This document shows positions 1 through 5,364 of a DNA stretch of 5,395 bases, piece by piece. Where the stretch lies: contig DATMEB010000122.1 in NCBI GenBank assembly GCA_035557095.1, forward strand, positions 1 through 5,395, read 5' to 3'. Within the stretch, counting starts at the first letter, position 1, and each line of letters opens with the position of its first letter. The translations under genes were made by a program, and so were the position numbers. The notes under the pieces were generated by a model. The model saw only the letters and a program-made list of their open reading frames with translations, ran no database searches and was not told the DNA's origin. Source of the DNA: JALZDI01 sp035557095 (lineage in GTDB: Bacteria > Actinomycetota > Actinomycetes > Propionibacteriales > Nocardioidaceae).

Positions 1-14
1 GGCAGAATGGCGCA

Positions 15-311
15 ATGCCCATCCGCCTCTGTGTTCTGCTGTGGGAGCATCCAGGACGTGCCCGGGATCTGGCTGCGTTCGAAGACGATGTGCTCGCCCT
101 GTTGTCCGACCACGGCGGTCGCCTGATCTCGCGGCACGTCGCGATCGAACGCGACGACGGCGATCCGCTCGAGGTTCAGTTGATCGAGATGCCTGACGAG
201 GATGCGCTCGCTGGGTACATGCAGGATCCGGTGAGAGCCAAGCTCGCGCGCGCCCACGACCGCGATGCCATCGTCGCCCGGACGCAGCTCCTACGCATCG
301 AGGCCCGCTAG
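15..311 (+). CDS. Small hypothetical protein, likely dimeric alpha/beta-barrel fold
   Basis: The 98-residue product ends at TAG. Its predicted secondary structure follows the ferredoxin-like pattern of dimeric alpha/beta-barrel proteins (DUF1330/YCII/EthD-like): strand 4-11 (RLCVLLWE), helix about 17-33, strand about 37-45, strand 52-59 (LEVQLIEM), helix about 61-80, strand 86-96. Proteins of this size and fold are usually cytoplasmic dimers, some enzymatic and some of unknown role. I see no catalytic signature, so no function is assigned. The frame is open upstream to the window edge and no clear Shine-Dalgarno sequence precedes the ATG, so the true start may lie outside the window. The gene converges on the response regulator with a 67-bp gap. 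The fold is inferred from the residue pattern, not from a database match. Confidence 0.6.
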   Translation: MPIRLCVLLWEHPGRARDLAAFEDDVLALLSDHGGRLISRHVAIERDDGDPLEVQLIEMPDEDALAGYMQDPVRAKLARAHDRDAIVARTQLLRIEAR

Positions 312-338
312 TAGGAACCTGTGTTGCTACGGATCGGC

Positions 339-357
339 CCCCGAGCTCGCCGCGGGG
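339..357. terminator. Weak hairpin between convergent genes
   Basis: CCCCG (339-343) can pair with CGGGG (353-357) across a 9-nt loop in the 67-bp gap between two convergent stop codons. It has no T-tract on either strand and the stem is short, so terminator function is only suggested by position. Confidence 0.2.
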
Positions 358-378
358 AGAGCACGCGAAGCCGGTCAC

Positions 379-1044
379 TCACCGTTGGCCGGGCCTGTCC
401 TCGTCGAGTCCCCGCTCGATGGCATAGCGGACCAACTCGACGCGATTGTGCAGTTGCAACTTTCGCAGGGTGTTCTGCACATGGTTCTGCACGGTGCGGT
501 GCGACAGCGTCAGCTCCTCGGCGATCTGTCGGTAGCTGCGGCACTTGGCAACCATGCGGAGGATCTCGTACTCCCGCGGCGTCAGGTGCGGCACTTCGGG
601 TTCGTCCTCACCATCGGGATGCTGGGCCAGGCGCCGGAACTCGCCGAGCACGAGGCCGGCGAGACCGGGAGTGAACACGGCGTCCCCAGTCGATACTGAG
701 ACGACCGCGGCCAGGAACTCTTCCCTGGAGGCGGACTTGACGAGGTAGCCGGTGGCCCCGGCCTTTACCGCGGCGAGTACGTCGTCGCGCTCGCCGCTGG
801 CGGAGAGCACCAGGACCCGCACCGACGGGTCGGCGCGGATCAAGTCGCGGGTGACCTCGACCCCCGTCATGGTCGGCAGGCACAGGTCCACAACCGCCAC
901 GTTGGGACGGGTGGCGGCAGCTCGGCGCAGGGCCTCCTCGCCGGTGTTCGCGGTCGCGACTACCTCCAGGCCGGCCTCTGCGAGGTCGCGGGCGATGGCG
1001 TCGCGCCACATCGGATGGTCGTCGACCACCATCACTCGGGTCAT
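379..1044 (-). CDS. macR: NarL/LuxR-family response regulator, MacR-like
   Basis: This 221-residue regulator receives phosphate from a partner kinase and binds DNA through a C-terminal helix-turn-helix. The receiver domain (about 1-118) has the acidic pair D8/D9, phosphoacceptor D53 in VVDLCLP, switch residue S81 in VLVLSAS, and K103 in GYLVKSAS. The LuxR-type DNA-binding domain spans about 151-215, with LTPREYEIL and SHRTVQNHVQNTLRKLQLHN. The linker FTPGLAGLVLGEFRRLA and the tail NRVELVRYAIERGLDE are, from memory, characteristic of actinobacterial MacR, a pleiotropic regulator of morphogenesis and actinorhodin in Streptomyces. I chose the ATG at 1044 because GGAG (1054-1051) lies 6 nt upstream and the protein then starts exactly at MTRVMVVDDH; an ATG 17 codons earlier would add a non-domain tail. 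The start overlaps the kinase stop as ATGA, so translation is probably coupled. Odd: C168 replaces the glycine usual in the VAKG.S segment before the helix-turn-helix. Confidence 0.93.
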   Translation of the reverse strand: MTRVMVVDDHPMWRDAIARDLAEAGLEVVATANTGEEALRRAAATRPNVAVVDLCLPTMTGVEVTRDLIRADPSVRVLVLSASGERDDVLAAVKAGATGYLVKSASREEFLAAVVSVSTGDAVFTPGLAGLVLGEFRRLAQHPDGEDEPEVPHLTPREYEILRMVAKCRSYRQIAEELTLSHRTVQNHVQNTLRKLQLHNRVELVRYAIERGLDEDRPGQR

Positions 1045-2216
1045 GGCGTGCTCCGTCTTCGGCCGACCGCCCGGCGCGGTACCCGCAATTCCCACTCCGT
1101 CCCGGTGCTCGGGGAGGTGACGAGCTCCGCCGTGCCATCGAGCGCGGCCAACCTGCCCACGATGGAACCGGCCACGCCCAAGCGACCCGAGCCGGCCGCC
1201 TCGTCCAGCCGACCAGCCGGGATCCCCGGACCATCGTCGCCGACGCTGACCACGACGGCGTCACCGGTGTCTTCCAGCAGGACGTACGCGGACGCGCCGT
1301 CAGCGTGTCGGGCGGTGTTGTCCAACGCCGCAGCCACAGCGGCGACCAGCTCCTCCGCGACCGGAGCCGGCAGCGGGACCGGGCTACCCGGGGTGGCCAC
1401 CGACACCGCAGGCCCGGTATGGCGGTGCAGCATCGCCGCGACGTCGCAGGTGCCGGTCCCCGACGCTTCCGGTGTGGGCAAGGACGCAGAGCCGTTGGTG
1501 CGGCTCTGCACGAGCCCACGCAGCGCCTCCTCCTGGTCGCGGGCCAGCCCGCCGAGCTCAGCGGCCGGGCCGCCGATTTCGGCTCCCCGCCGCTGCACGT
1601 AGGCCAGCGTCTGCAGCACCCCGTCGTGGACGTCACGGGCGAGCCGCTCCCGCTCGACCGTAGCGGCCTGCAACGCCGCCGCCTCGGTCCGCTCGCGGGT
1701 ACCGACGCGCACCAGGGCGGCGGCATAGCCCGCGACCAGGCCGGTGAGCACCAGAAGGAACACGTACCCGGCGGATGATTGGCTGGGCTCGGCCTGGACA
1801 GCAAGGTCCACCCCACCCACGACGAGGGCCGACGCCAGGCCGCCCCGCCACTCCCACTGCACCGCACATGCAAGCACCGGGGCCACAAGCCAGAAGCTGG
1901 CCAGTGTCGGGGTGTCGGGGCCGGCGGCCGAGGCGCCCTGCACCCACGGTGTCAGCAGCAGCGCGGCGACGGCGAGCGCCAGTTCGGTCACGATGAGCCA
2001 GGGTCGGCGGGCGGCAGCCCTGTACAGCCAGGGCGCGACCAGCGTCCACGTCGCGAGGATCCCCAGCACCGTCCACGCCGCCAGGGGATGCCGGTAGTCC
2101 TGCACATGCAGCACGTTGACGACCACCGCGTAGCCGAGGAGCACCAGCCGGGCCACGCCCAGGGCCGGCCACAAGATGCCGGTGTCCCCGGAGCGGAGCG
2201 GCGCGTGCGCGGTCAC
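1041..2216 (-). CDS. macS: Membrane sensor histidine kinase, MacS-like
   Basis: This 391-residue membrane kinase autophosphorylates on a histidine and passes the phosphate to the regulator encoded next. About six hydrophobic segments occupy residues 14-36, 45-63, 72-92, 105-120, 123-140 and 150-170, with little extracytoplasmic sequence, so it may sense membrane-borne signals. Next come a short coiled linker, a HisKA_3 dimerisation/phosphoacceptor segment with ERERLARDVHDGVLQTL (H197), and a HATPase domain with an N-box (ALDNTARHA, 298-306), DDGPGIP (327-333) and the GSIVGR segment near 350. The layout fits the actinobacterial MacS family. The frame stays open back to 2765, but the sequence before 2216 is a shadow of the oxidase on the other strand. 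I chose GTG 2216 because it precedes the first membrane segment closely and has a -10 element at exactly leaderless spacing. The GTG has no convincing Shine-Dalgarno sequence. The stop overlaps the regulator start (ATGA). Confidence 0.9.
   Translation of the reverse strand: MTAHAPLRSGDTGILWPALGVARLVLLGYAVVVNVLHVQDYRHPLAAWTVLGILATWTLVAPWLYRAAARRPWLIVTELALAVAALLLTPWVQGASAAGPDTPTLASFWLVAPVLACAVQWEWRGGLASALVVGGVDLAVQAEPSQSSAGYVFLLVLTGLVAGYAAALVRVGTRERTEAAALQAATVERERLARDVHDGVLQTLAYVQRRGAEIGGPAAELGGLARDQEEALRGLVQSRTNGSASLPTPEASGTGTCDVAAMLHRHTGPAVSVATPGSPVPLPAPVAEELVAAVAAALDNTARHADGASAYVLLEDTGDAVVVSVGDDGPGIPAGRLDEAAGSGRLGVAGSIVGRLAALDGTAELVTSPSTGTEWELRVPRRAVGRRRSTP
1051..1054 (-). promoter_or_regulatory. 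Ribosome binding site fixing the response-regulator start
   Basis: GGAG on the minus strand, 6 nt before the ATG at 1044, sits inside the 3' end of the kinase gene. It supports the ATG of the ATGA overlap over the in-frame ATG at 1095. Confidence 0.65.
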
Positions 2217-2222
2217 CGTCCC

Positions 2223-2228
2223 ATTATC
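2223..2228 (-). promoter_or_regulatory. -10 element of a probable leaderless kinase/regulator promoter
   Basis: GATAAT on the minus strand matches TATAAT at 5 of 6 positions. Six bases separate it from GTG 2216, so a standard start point would place +1 on the G of the start codon. That, with no good Shine-Dalgarno sequence, is the usual picture of a leaderless actinobacterial mRNA. The -35 region (about 2246-2251) is not consensus and overlaps the 8-bp palindrome GTCGCGAC at 2243-2250. Confidence 0.5.
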
Positions 2229-2250
2229 TCCGCACTCGGACGGTCGCGAC

Positions 2251-2266
2251 TGAGTATCCGTACCTG
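2251..2266. promoter_or_regulatory. Imperfect MacR-box-like inverted repeat
   Basis: The sequence TGAGTATCCGTACCTG resembles the MacR recognition motif as I recall it from Streptomyces coelicolor (TGAGTAC-N2-GTACTCA). The left arm matches 6 of 7 bases, the spacer length is right, and the right arm matches 4 of 7. It lies just upstream of the kinase -35 region and within the divergent region shared with the oxidase operon, where autoregulation or shared control would act. The match is seen in the sequence. The consensus is recalled knowledge and binding is inference. Confidence 0.4.
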
Positions 2267-2274
2267 GTTCAGGT
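2262..2274. repeat. 13-bp inverted repeat ACCTG-GTT-CAGGT
   Basis: Perfect 5-bp arms with a 3-bp centre lie in the divergent intergenic region and overlap the right arm of the MacR-box-like element. This may be a separate operator or chance; 5-bp arms are short for this base composition. Confidence 0.3.
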
Positions 2275-2378
2275 CGAGTCGCCACACGGATGGAACCGGC
2301 GACGCCCTCCACCAGGCTGATGCTCATGACCGACCACCACAGCCCTGCGAAGCGCCCTACCGCCGCGAGGAAGCGGCC

Positions 2379-2384
2379 GGGAGG
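2379..2384 (+). promoter_or_regulatory. Strong Shine-Dalgarno deciding the oxidase start
   Basis: GGGAGG lies 7 nt before GTG 2392. The upstream in-frame ATGs at 2290, 2320 and 2326 have only weak ribosome-binding sequences, so this site favours the GTG as the start. Confidence 0.65.
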
Positions 2385-2391
2385 CGCAGCC

Positions 2392-3843
2392 GTGACCCTC
2401 AACGACGTCCATTCCCGGCTCAACCCCACCCGCCCGGCAGCGCTCGTACCGGTGAGGTCGCTGGACACTCTGCGCGCTGCCGTGTCCGGGGCGCACGGCG
2501 GGCGGATCAGCGTGGCCGGAGGGCAGCACGCCATGGGCGGCCAGCAGTTCGCGACCGGCGGCACCGTGCTGGACACCCGAGGCTTGTCCCGTGTGCTCCA
2601 CCTGGACCGGCAGCGTGGCCTGGTGGAGGTGGAGGCGGGCATCCAGTGGCCCGAGCTGGTCGACCATCTCCACGCCGCGCAGCGGGGCGAACGGGAGCAG
2701 TGGAGCATCGCGCAGAAACAGACCGGGGCCAACCGGTTCACCATCGGCGGGTCCGTGGCGGCCAACTGTCACGGACGTGGCCTGACGATGGGCCCGATCG
2801 TGTCCGACGTGGAGTCGCTCCGCGTCGTAACCGCGGACGGCGCGGTCGTTGCCTGCAGTCGGACGCGCAACCGCGAACTGTTCTCCCTCGTGGTCGGTGG
2901 CTACGGGCTCTTCGGCGCGATCTACTCAGTCACGCTGCGGCTGGCACAGCGTCAGATGCTGCAACGGATCGTCGAGATCATCACCGTGGACGACCTGGTC
3001 GACGCCGTCCACGGACGGATCAGAGCCGGGTTCTGCTACGGCGACTTCCAGTTCGCCATCGACCCGGGCTCGTCGGACTTCCTGCGCCGGGGGGTGTTCT
3101 CCTGCTATCGCCCGGTCGAGGAACACCGGCCGATCCCGGAACGTCAGATGACGCTTCGCCCCGACGACTGGCAGGACCTGCTGATGCTGGCCCACGAGGA
3201 CAAGAGCCGCGCCTTCGACCTCTACGCGCGGCACTACCTTGCCACCTCGGGCCAGCTCTACTGGTCGGACACCCACCAGCTCGCGGTGTACCTGGACGAC
3301 TACCACCAGGCACTGGACCGCCGACTGGGCGCAGTCGAACCCGGCACGGAGATGATCACTGAGGTGTACGTCCCGCGGCACCGGCTCGCGGATTTCATGG
3401 CGGCTGCGGCAGGGGAGCTCCGGCAAGTCGAAGCCGACCTGATCTACGGAACCGTGCGCTTCACCGATGCGGATCGCGACACCTACCTGCCCTGGGCGCG
3501 GCAGGCGTTCGCCTGCGTGGTGTTCAACCTGCACACACCGCACACACCCGCCGGCATCCAGCGTTCGGCAACGGCGTTCCGGCGTCTGATCGACCTCGCC
3601 ATCGCACGTGACGGCAGCTACTACCTCACATACCACCGGTGGGCAGAACGCGCACAGCTGCTCGCCTGCTACCCCCAGTTCCCACACTTCCTCGCGCTCA
3701 AGCGCCGATACGACCCCGATGAGCTGCTCCACAGCGACTGGTACGCCCACCACCGGGACCTCGCCGAAACACGTTCCCAGCAGCGCACGGAGCAAGCGCC
3801 CCGAAGTGGCGGCCAGCGGCCTGTCCCCCAAGGAGTGCAATGA
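2392..3843 (+). CDS. FAD-linked oxidase of the VAO/PCMH superfamily, substrate unknown
   Basis: From GTG 2392 the product is 483 residues, usual for FAD-dependent oxidases/dehydrogenases of the GlcD (COG0277) type. The N-terminal FAD-binding domain (about 17-187) shows ISVAGGQHAMGGQ (39-51), where H46 sits where many relatives carry a covalently flavinylated histidine. It also has GANRFTIGGSVAANCHGRG (112-130) and GGYGLFGAI (169-177), the loops that hold the FAD pyrophosphate. The C-terminal half is the substrate domain, with EVYVPRHRLADF (324-335) and a YDPDELLHSDWY end (440-451). I see no secretion signal or membrane segment, so it is probably cytoplasmic. Relatives oxidise sugars, lactones, hydroxy acids or envelope polyprenyl sugars (DprE1); nothing here decides between these. 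An ATG at 2290 would add 34 residues that look unlike the domain. It is divergent from the kinase gene and overlaps the membrane-protein gene by ATGA, suggesting the two products act together. Confidence 0.9.
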   Translation: MTLNDVHSRLNPTRPAALVPVRSLDTLRAAVSGAHGGRISVAGGQHAMGGQQFATGGTVLDTRGLSRVLHLDRQRGLVEVEAGIQWPELVDHLHAAQRGEREQWSIAQKQTGANRFTIGGSVAANCHGRGLTMGPIVSDVESLRVVTADGAVVACSRTRNRELFSLVVGGYGLFGAIYSVTLRLAQRQMLQRIVEIITVDDLVDAVHGRIRAGFCYGDFQFAIDPGSSDFLRRGVFSCYRPVEEHRPIPERQMTLRPDDWQDLLMLAHEDKSRAFDLYARHYLATSGQLYWSDTHQLAVYLDDYHQALDRRLGAVEPGTEMITEVYVPRHRLADFMAAAAGELRQVEADLIYGTVRFTDADRDTYLPWARQAFACVVFNLHTPHTPAGIQRSATAFRRLIDLAIARDGSYYLTYHRWAERAQLLACYPQFPHFLALKRRYDPDELLHSDWYAHHRDLAETRSQQRTEQAPRSGGQRPVPQGVQ

Positions 3844-4274
3844 CCAGGGCACAGCCGATTCGAAGTGGGGCGTCCCGCTTGAAGTACTCGGCCAGACTTC
3901 GTTCGGCCTCTCGCGCCGCCGCCTTCGTCGTTGGATTGGCACCACTGGTCTGGCTCAACACAGCCTTTCCCGGTCCGATCTGGACGTCGGTCACCGATCT
4001 TCTTATGACTCTGGCAATCTTCGGGCCCGCGGCCGCATCCGCATTCGGCATGGCCTACCTCGTGCACGACCGTAGAGTCGCCTGGCTTTGCACTGGCGCC
4101 GCCGTCGGCTCATTCTTGCTGCTGCTGCGCGCATACAACGCTTCGGAGTCGTCCACAGCCGCACTGGCCTTCATGATGGTCAGCCCTGCCTACATCGTCG
4201 CCTTCCTGATCGGATTCCTCGGTGAGGCCGGATACAGGAACCGGCGAGCGTCGAGGATCGGCGCGAATCACTAG
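3840..4274 (+). CDS. Four-helix membrane protein of unknown function
   Basis: The 144-residue product has a basic N-terminus (1-25, rich in R/K) and four predicted membrane segments at about 26-43, 53-75, 80-97 and 106-128, ending in a short basic tail (RNRRASR). The positive-inside rule suggests both ends are cytoplasmic. AAGGAG (3830-3835) lies 4 nt before the ATG, and the ATG overlaps the oxidase stop as ATGA, which strongly supports a real, translationally coupled gene. I do not recognise a family and see no heme-ligand histidine pattern or transporter signature. It could anchor the oxidase to the membrane or accept its electrons, but this is inference from position only. Third-position G/C bias is somewhat weaker than in the oxidase. 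Confidence 0.75.
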   Translation: MTRAQPIRSGASRLKYSARLRSASRAAAFVVGLAPLVWLNTAFPGPIWTSVTDLLMTLAIFGPAAASAFGMAYLVHDRRVAWLCTGAAVGSFLLLLRAYNASESSTAALAFMMVSPAYIVAFLIGFLGEAGYRNRRASRIGANH

Positions 4275-4282
4275 CTCTCGAT

Positions 4283-4315
4283 GTCACCCCTGAGTGACCG
4301 CGTGGCCTCCGCCAC
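4283..4315. terminator. Two short hairpins between convergent genes
   Basis: In the 48-bp gap between two convergent stop codons, GTCAC (4283-4287) can pair with GTGAC (4294-4298) over a 6-nt loop. GTGGC (4302-4306) can pair with GCCAC (4311-4315) over a 4-nt loop. Neither is followed by a T-tract. The position suits bidirectional termination, but the stems are only 5 bp. Confidence 0.3.
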
Positions 4316-4322
4316 CGGCGCG

Positions 4323-5060
4323 TCAGGACAGGGCGAGGACGCAGAACTCGTGACCCTCCGGGTCGACCAGACACGTCCATGGGACGTCGCCCTGGCCGAG
4401 GTCGAGGTCGGTGGCGCCGAGCGCCCGCAGCCGGGCCACCTCGGCTGCCTTGTCGTCACCGGGGTACGGCAGCAGGTCGAGATGGACGCGGTCCGGCACG
4501 GCCTTCACGCCGGGCCTGCGCACGAACTCGAGATACGGGCCGACACCCTTGGCGGAGCGCAACACCGCCTGATCATCGGTGACCTCGTGCAAGGTCCAGT
4601 CCATGGCCTCACCCCAGAACCGGGCCATGGCCCGCGGATCCGCACAGTCGACCACCACCGCGGCGATCGGCCCGGTGTCCCGGTAGATTTCCCGAGGCTC
4701 CAGCACGCAGAACTCGTTGCCCTCCGGGTCGGCGAGGAACGTCGACGGCACGTCGCCCTGGCCCACGAGGGCGGGCGTCGCGCCGAGAGCCTCCAGGCGC
4801 GCGACCAGCTCCGCCTGATGGGTCGCAGAGGTGGTGGCGAGATTGAGGTGCACCCGGTTCCTCGTCGGTGTCTTGGGTTCCGGGACGGTGACGACGTCGA
4901 CGCCGACCGCGACCGGGTCCGGCCAGACGAAGCCGCCGACGGGTCCGACGTAGGTCGTCTCCCCGTTGTGCACACTCCAGCCCAGCGCCTCCGCCCAGAA
5001 CCGTCCGACCGCCAAGTGATCAAGAGCCTTGATGTTCACCTGAACAGGTCGCAGAGGCAT
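4323..5060 (-). CDS. Tandem-domain VOC (glyoxalase-like) protein
   Basis: The 245-residue product contains two vicinal-oxygen-chelate domains, about 4-122 and 131-245. Their C-terminal halves are clearly duplicated: LGQGDVP-T-L-DPEG-EFCVL recurs, and residues 89-121 and 211-243 match at 23 of 33 positions. In each domain a VHL(N/D)L histidine (H71, H193) and the glutamate of EFCVL (E116, E238) stand where VOC metal ligands lie. The first-strand position has N9 or D138 rather than histidine, as in many Glyoxalase_6-type members, so classical glyoxalase I chemistry is doubtful. Family roles include detoxification, drug binding and dioxygenase reactions; this one cannot be assigned. The ATG at 5060 has AGGA 7 nt upstream, overlapping a TAGGAT -10-like element at leaderless spacing. 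It is divergent from a second VOC gene at the window's right edge. Confidence 0.93.
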   Translation of the reverse strand: MPLRPVQVNIKALDHLAVGRFWAEALGWSVHNGETTYVGPVGGFVWPDPVAVGVDVVTVPEPKTPTRNRVHLNLATTSATHQAELVARLEALGATPALVGQGDVPSTFLADPEGNEFCVLEPREIYRDTGPIAAVVVDCADPRAMARFWGEAMDWTLHEVTDDQAVLRSAKGVGPYLEFVRRPGVKAVPDRVHLDLLPYPGDDKAAEVARLRALGATDLDLGQGDVPWTCLVDPEGHEFCVLALS

Positions 5061-5066
5061 GCGGCG

Positions 5067-5072
5067 ATCCTA
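5067..5072 (-). promoter_or_regulatory. TAGGAT: -10 element or Shine-Dalgarno of the VOC gene
   Basis: TAGGAT on the minus strand fits TANNNT and lies exactly 6 nt from ATG 5060, the spacing of leaderless actinobacterial genes. The AGGA within it is also a plausible ribosome-binding site 7 nt from the ATG. The two readings cannot be separated from sequence alone. Confidence 0.4.
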
Positions 5073-5086
5073 TGCACGCGCTCTAC

Positions 5087-5101
5087 AACGAGGTACTCGT
5101 T
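5087..5101. repeat. 15-bp perfect inverted repeat AACGAG-GTA-CTCGTT, probable operator
   Basis: Two perfect 6-bp arms flank a 3-bp centre, 27-41 bp upstream of the VOC start. If TAGGAT (5072-5067) is the -10, this element covers the -35 region, a typical place for a repressor. The regulator is not in this window. Confidence 0.45.
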
Positions 5102-5322
5102 TGAATCCGAGGCGGCGCACGAACTGGAGCGCGCCGACTACGTCAACGTCGAGAGCCGCCGCGTCCAAGCAGCGTCATCACATCGGCACGACCGCGCACA
5201 CTGCGGCAGAGCTGGTTGCTCGCGCATACGGGCAGCCGTGTTTACCGATGGCCACCACGGACGGCTTCGATGACGGTAGGAGCGTGAGTTCTGCTCCACG
5301 ACCGGCGCCGTGAACCTCCCGG
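5102..5322. other. Intergenic stretch with no supported gene
   Basis: Most of the 304 bp between the two divergent VOC genes holds no coding sequence I can support. Short open frames run through it on both strands, but they lack ribosome-binding sites and recognisable domains and use codons unlike the neighbours. I see no tRNA-like fold. It may include the upstream regulatory region of the right-hand gene or the remains of a lost gene. Confidence 0.5.
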
Positions 5323-5328
5323 TACGCT
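5323..5328 (+). promoter_or_regulatory. Possible -10 element of the right-edge gene
   Basis: TACGCT fits TANNNT, and a start point near 5335 would give a leader of about 30 nt before GTG 5365. The palindrome TGTCGACA (5336-5343) lies at that start point. I see no convincing -35. Confidence 0.3.
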
Positions 5329-5364
5329 CGGCACCTGTCGACACTGGATGGACGAGGGAGCGCG

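Noticed and set aside
608..1888. 426-codon open frame on the minus strand
   Set aside because: It is an alternate frame over the kinase and regulator, which both have complete domain signatures in their own frames.
2243..2250. Palindrome GTCGCGAC near the kinase -35 region
   Set aside because: An 8-bp G/C-rich palindrome is expected often in DNA of this composition; not enough alone to call an operator.
2217..2765. Long upstream extension of the kinase reading frame on the minus strand
   Set aside because: It is the antisense shadow of the oxidase coding region, has no kinase-like or membrane sequence, and lacks a good start signal.
1779..3362. 527-codon open frame on the plus strand
   Set aside because: It crosses the antisense strand of the kinase and an alternate frame of the oxidase; the product is Arg/Pro/Gly-rich low-complexity sequence with no domain, typical of GC-rich shadows.
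3882..3891. GAAGTACTCG as a second MacR-like half site
   Set aside because: Only one half resembles the motif, the other arm does not match, and it lies inside the membrane-protein coding region.
2926..3945. 339-codon open frame antisense to the oxidase
   Set aside because: The oxidase frame carries conserved FAD motifs; the antisense product has none and spans two real genes.
4281..5273. 330-codon open frame antisense to the tandem VOC gene
   Set aside because: The VOC frame has clear duplicated domains and a supported start; the opposite frame is compositional shadow.
5059..5313. Short open frames in the right intergenic region as a possible degraded gene
   Set aside because: They have no recognisable domain, no ribosome-binding site and no supporting codon pattern; kept only as a gene-free stretch.
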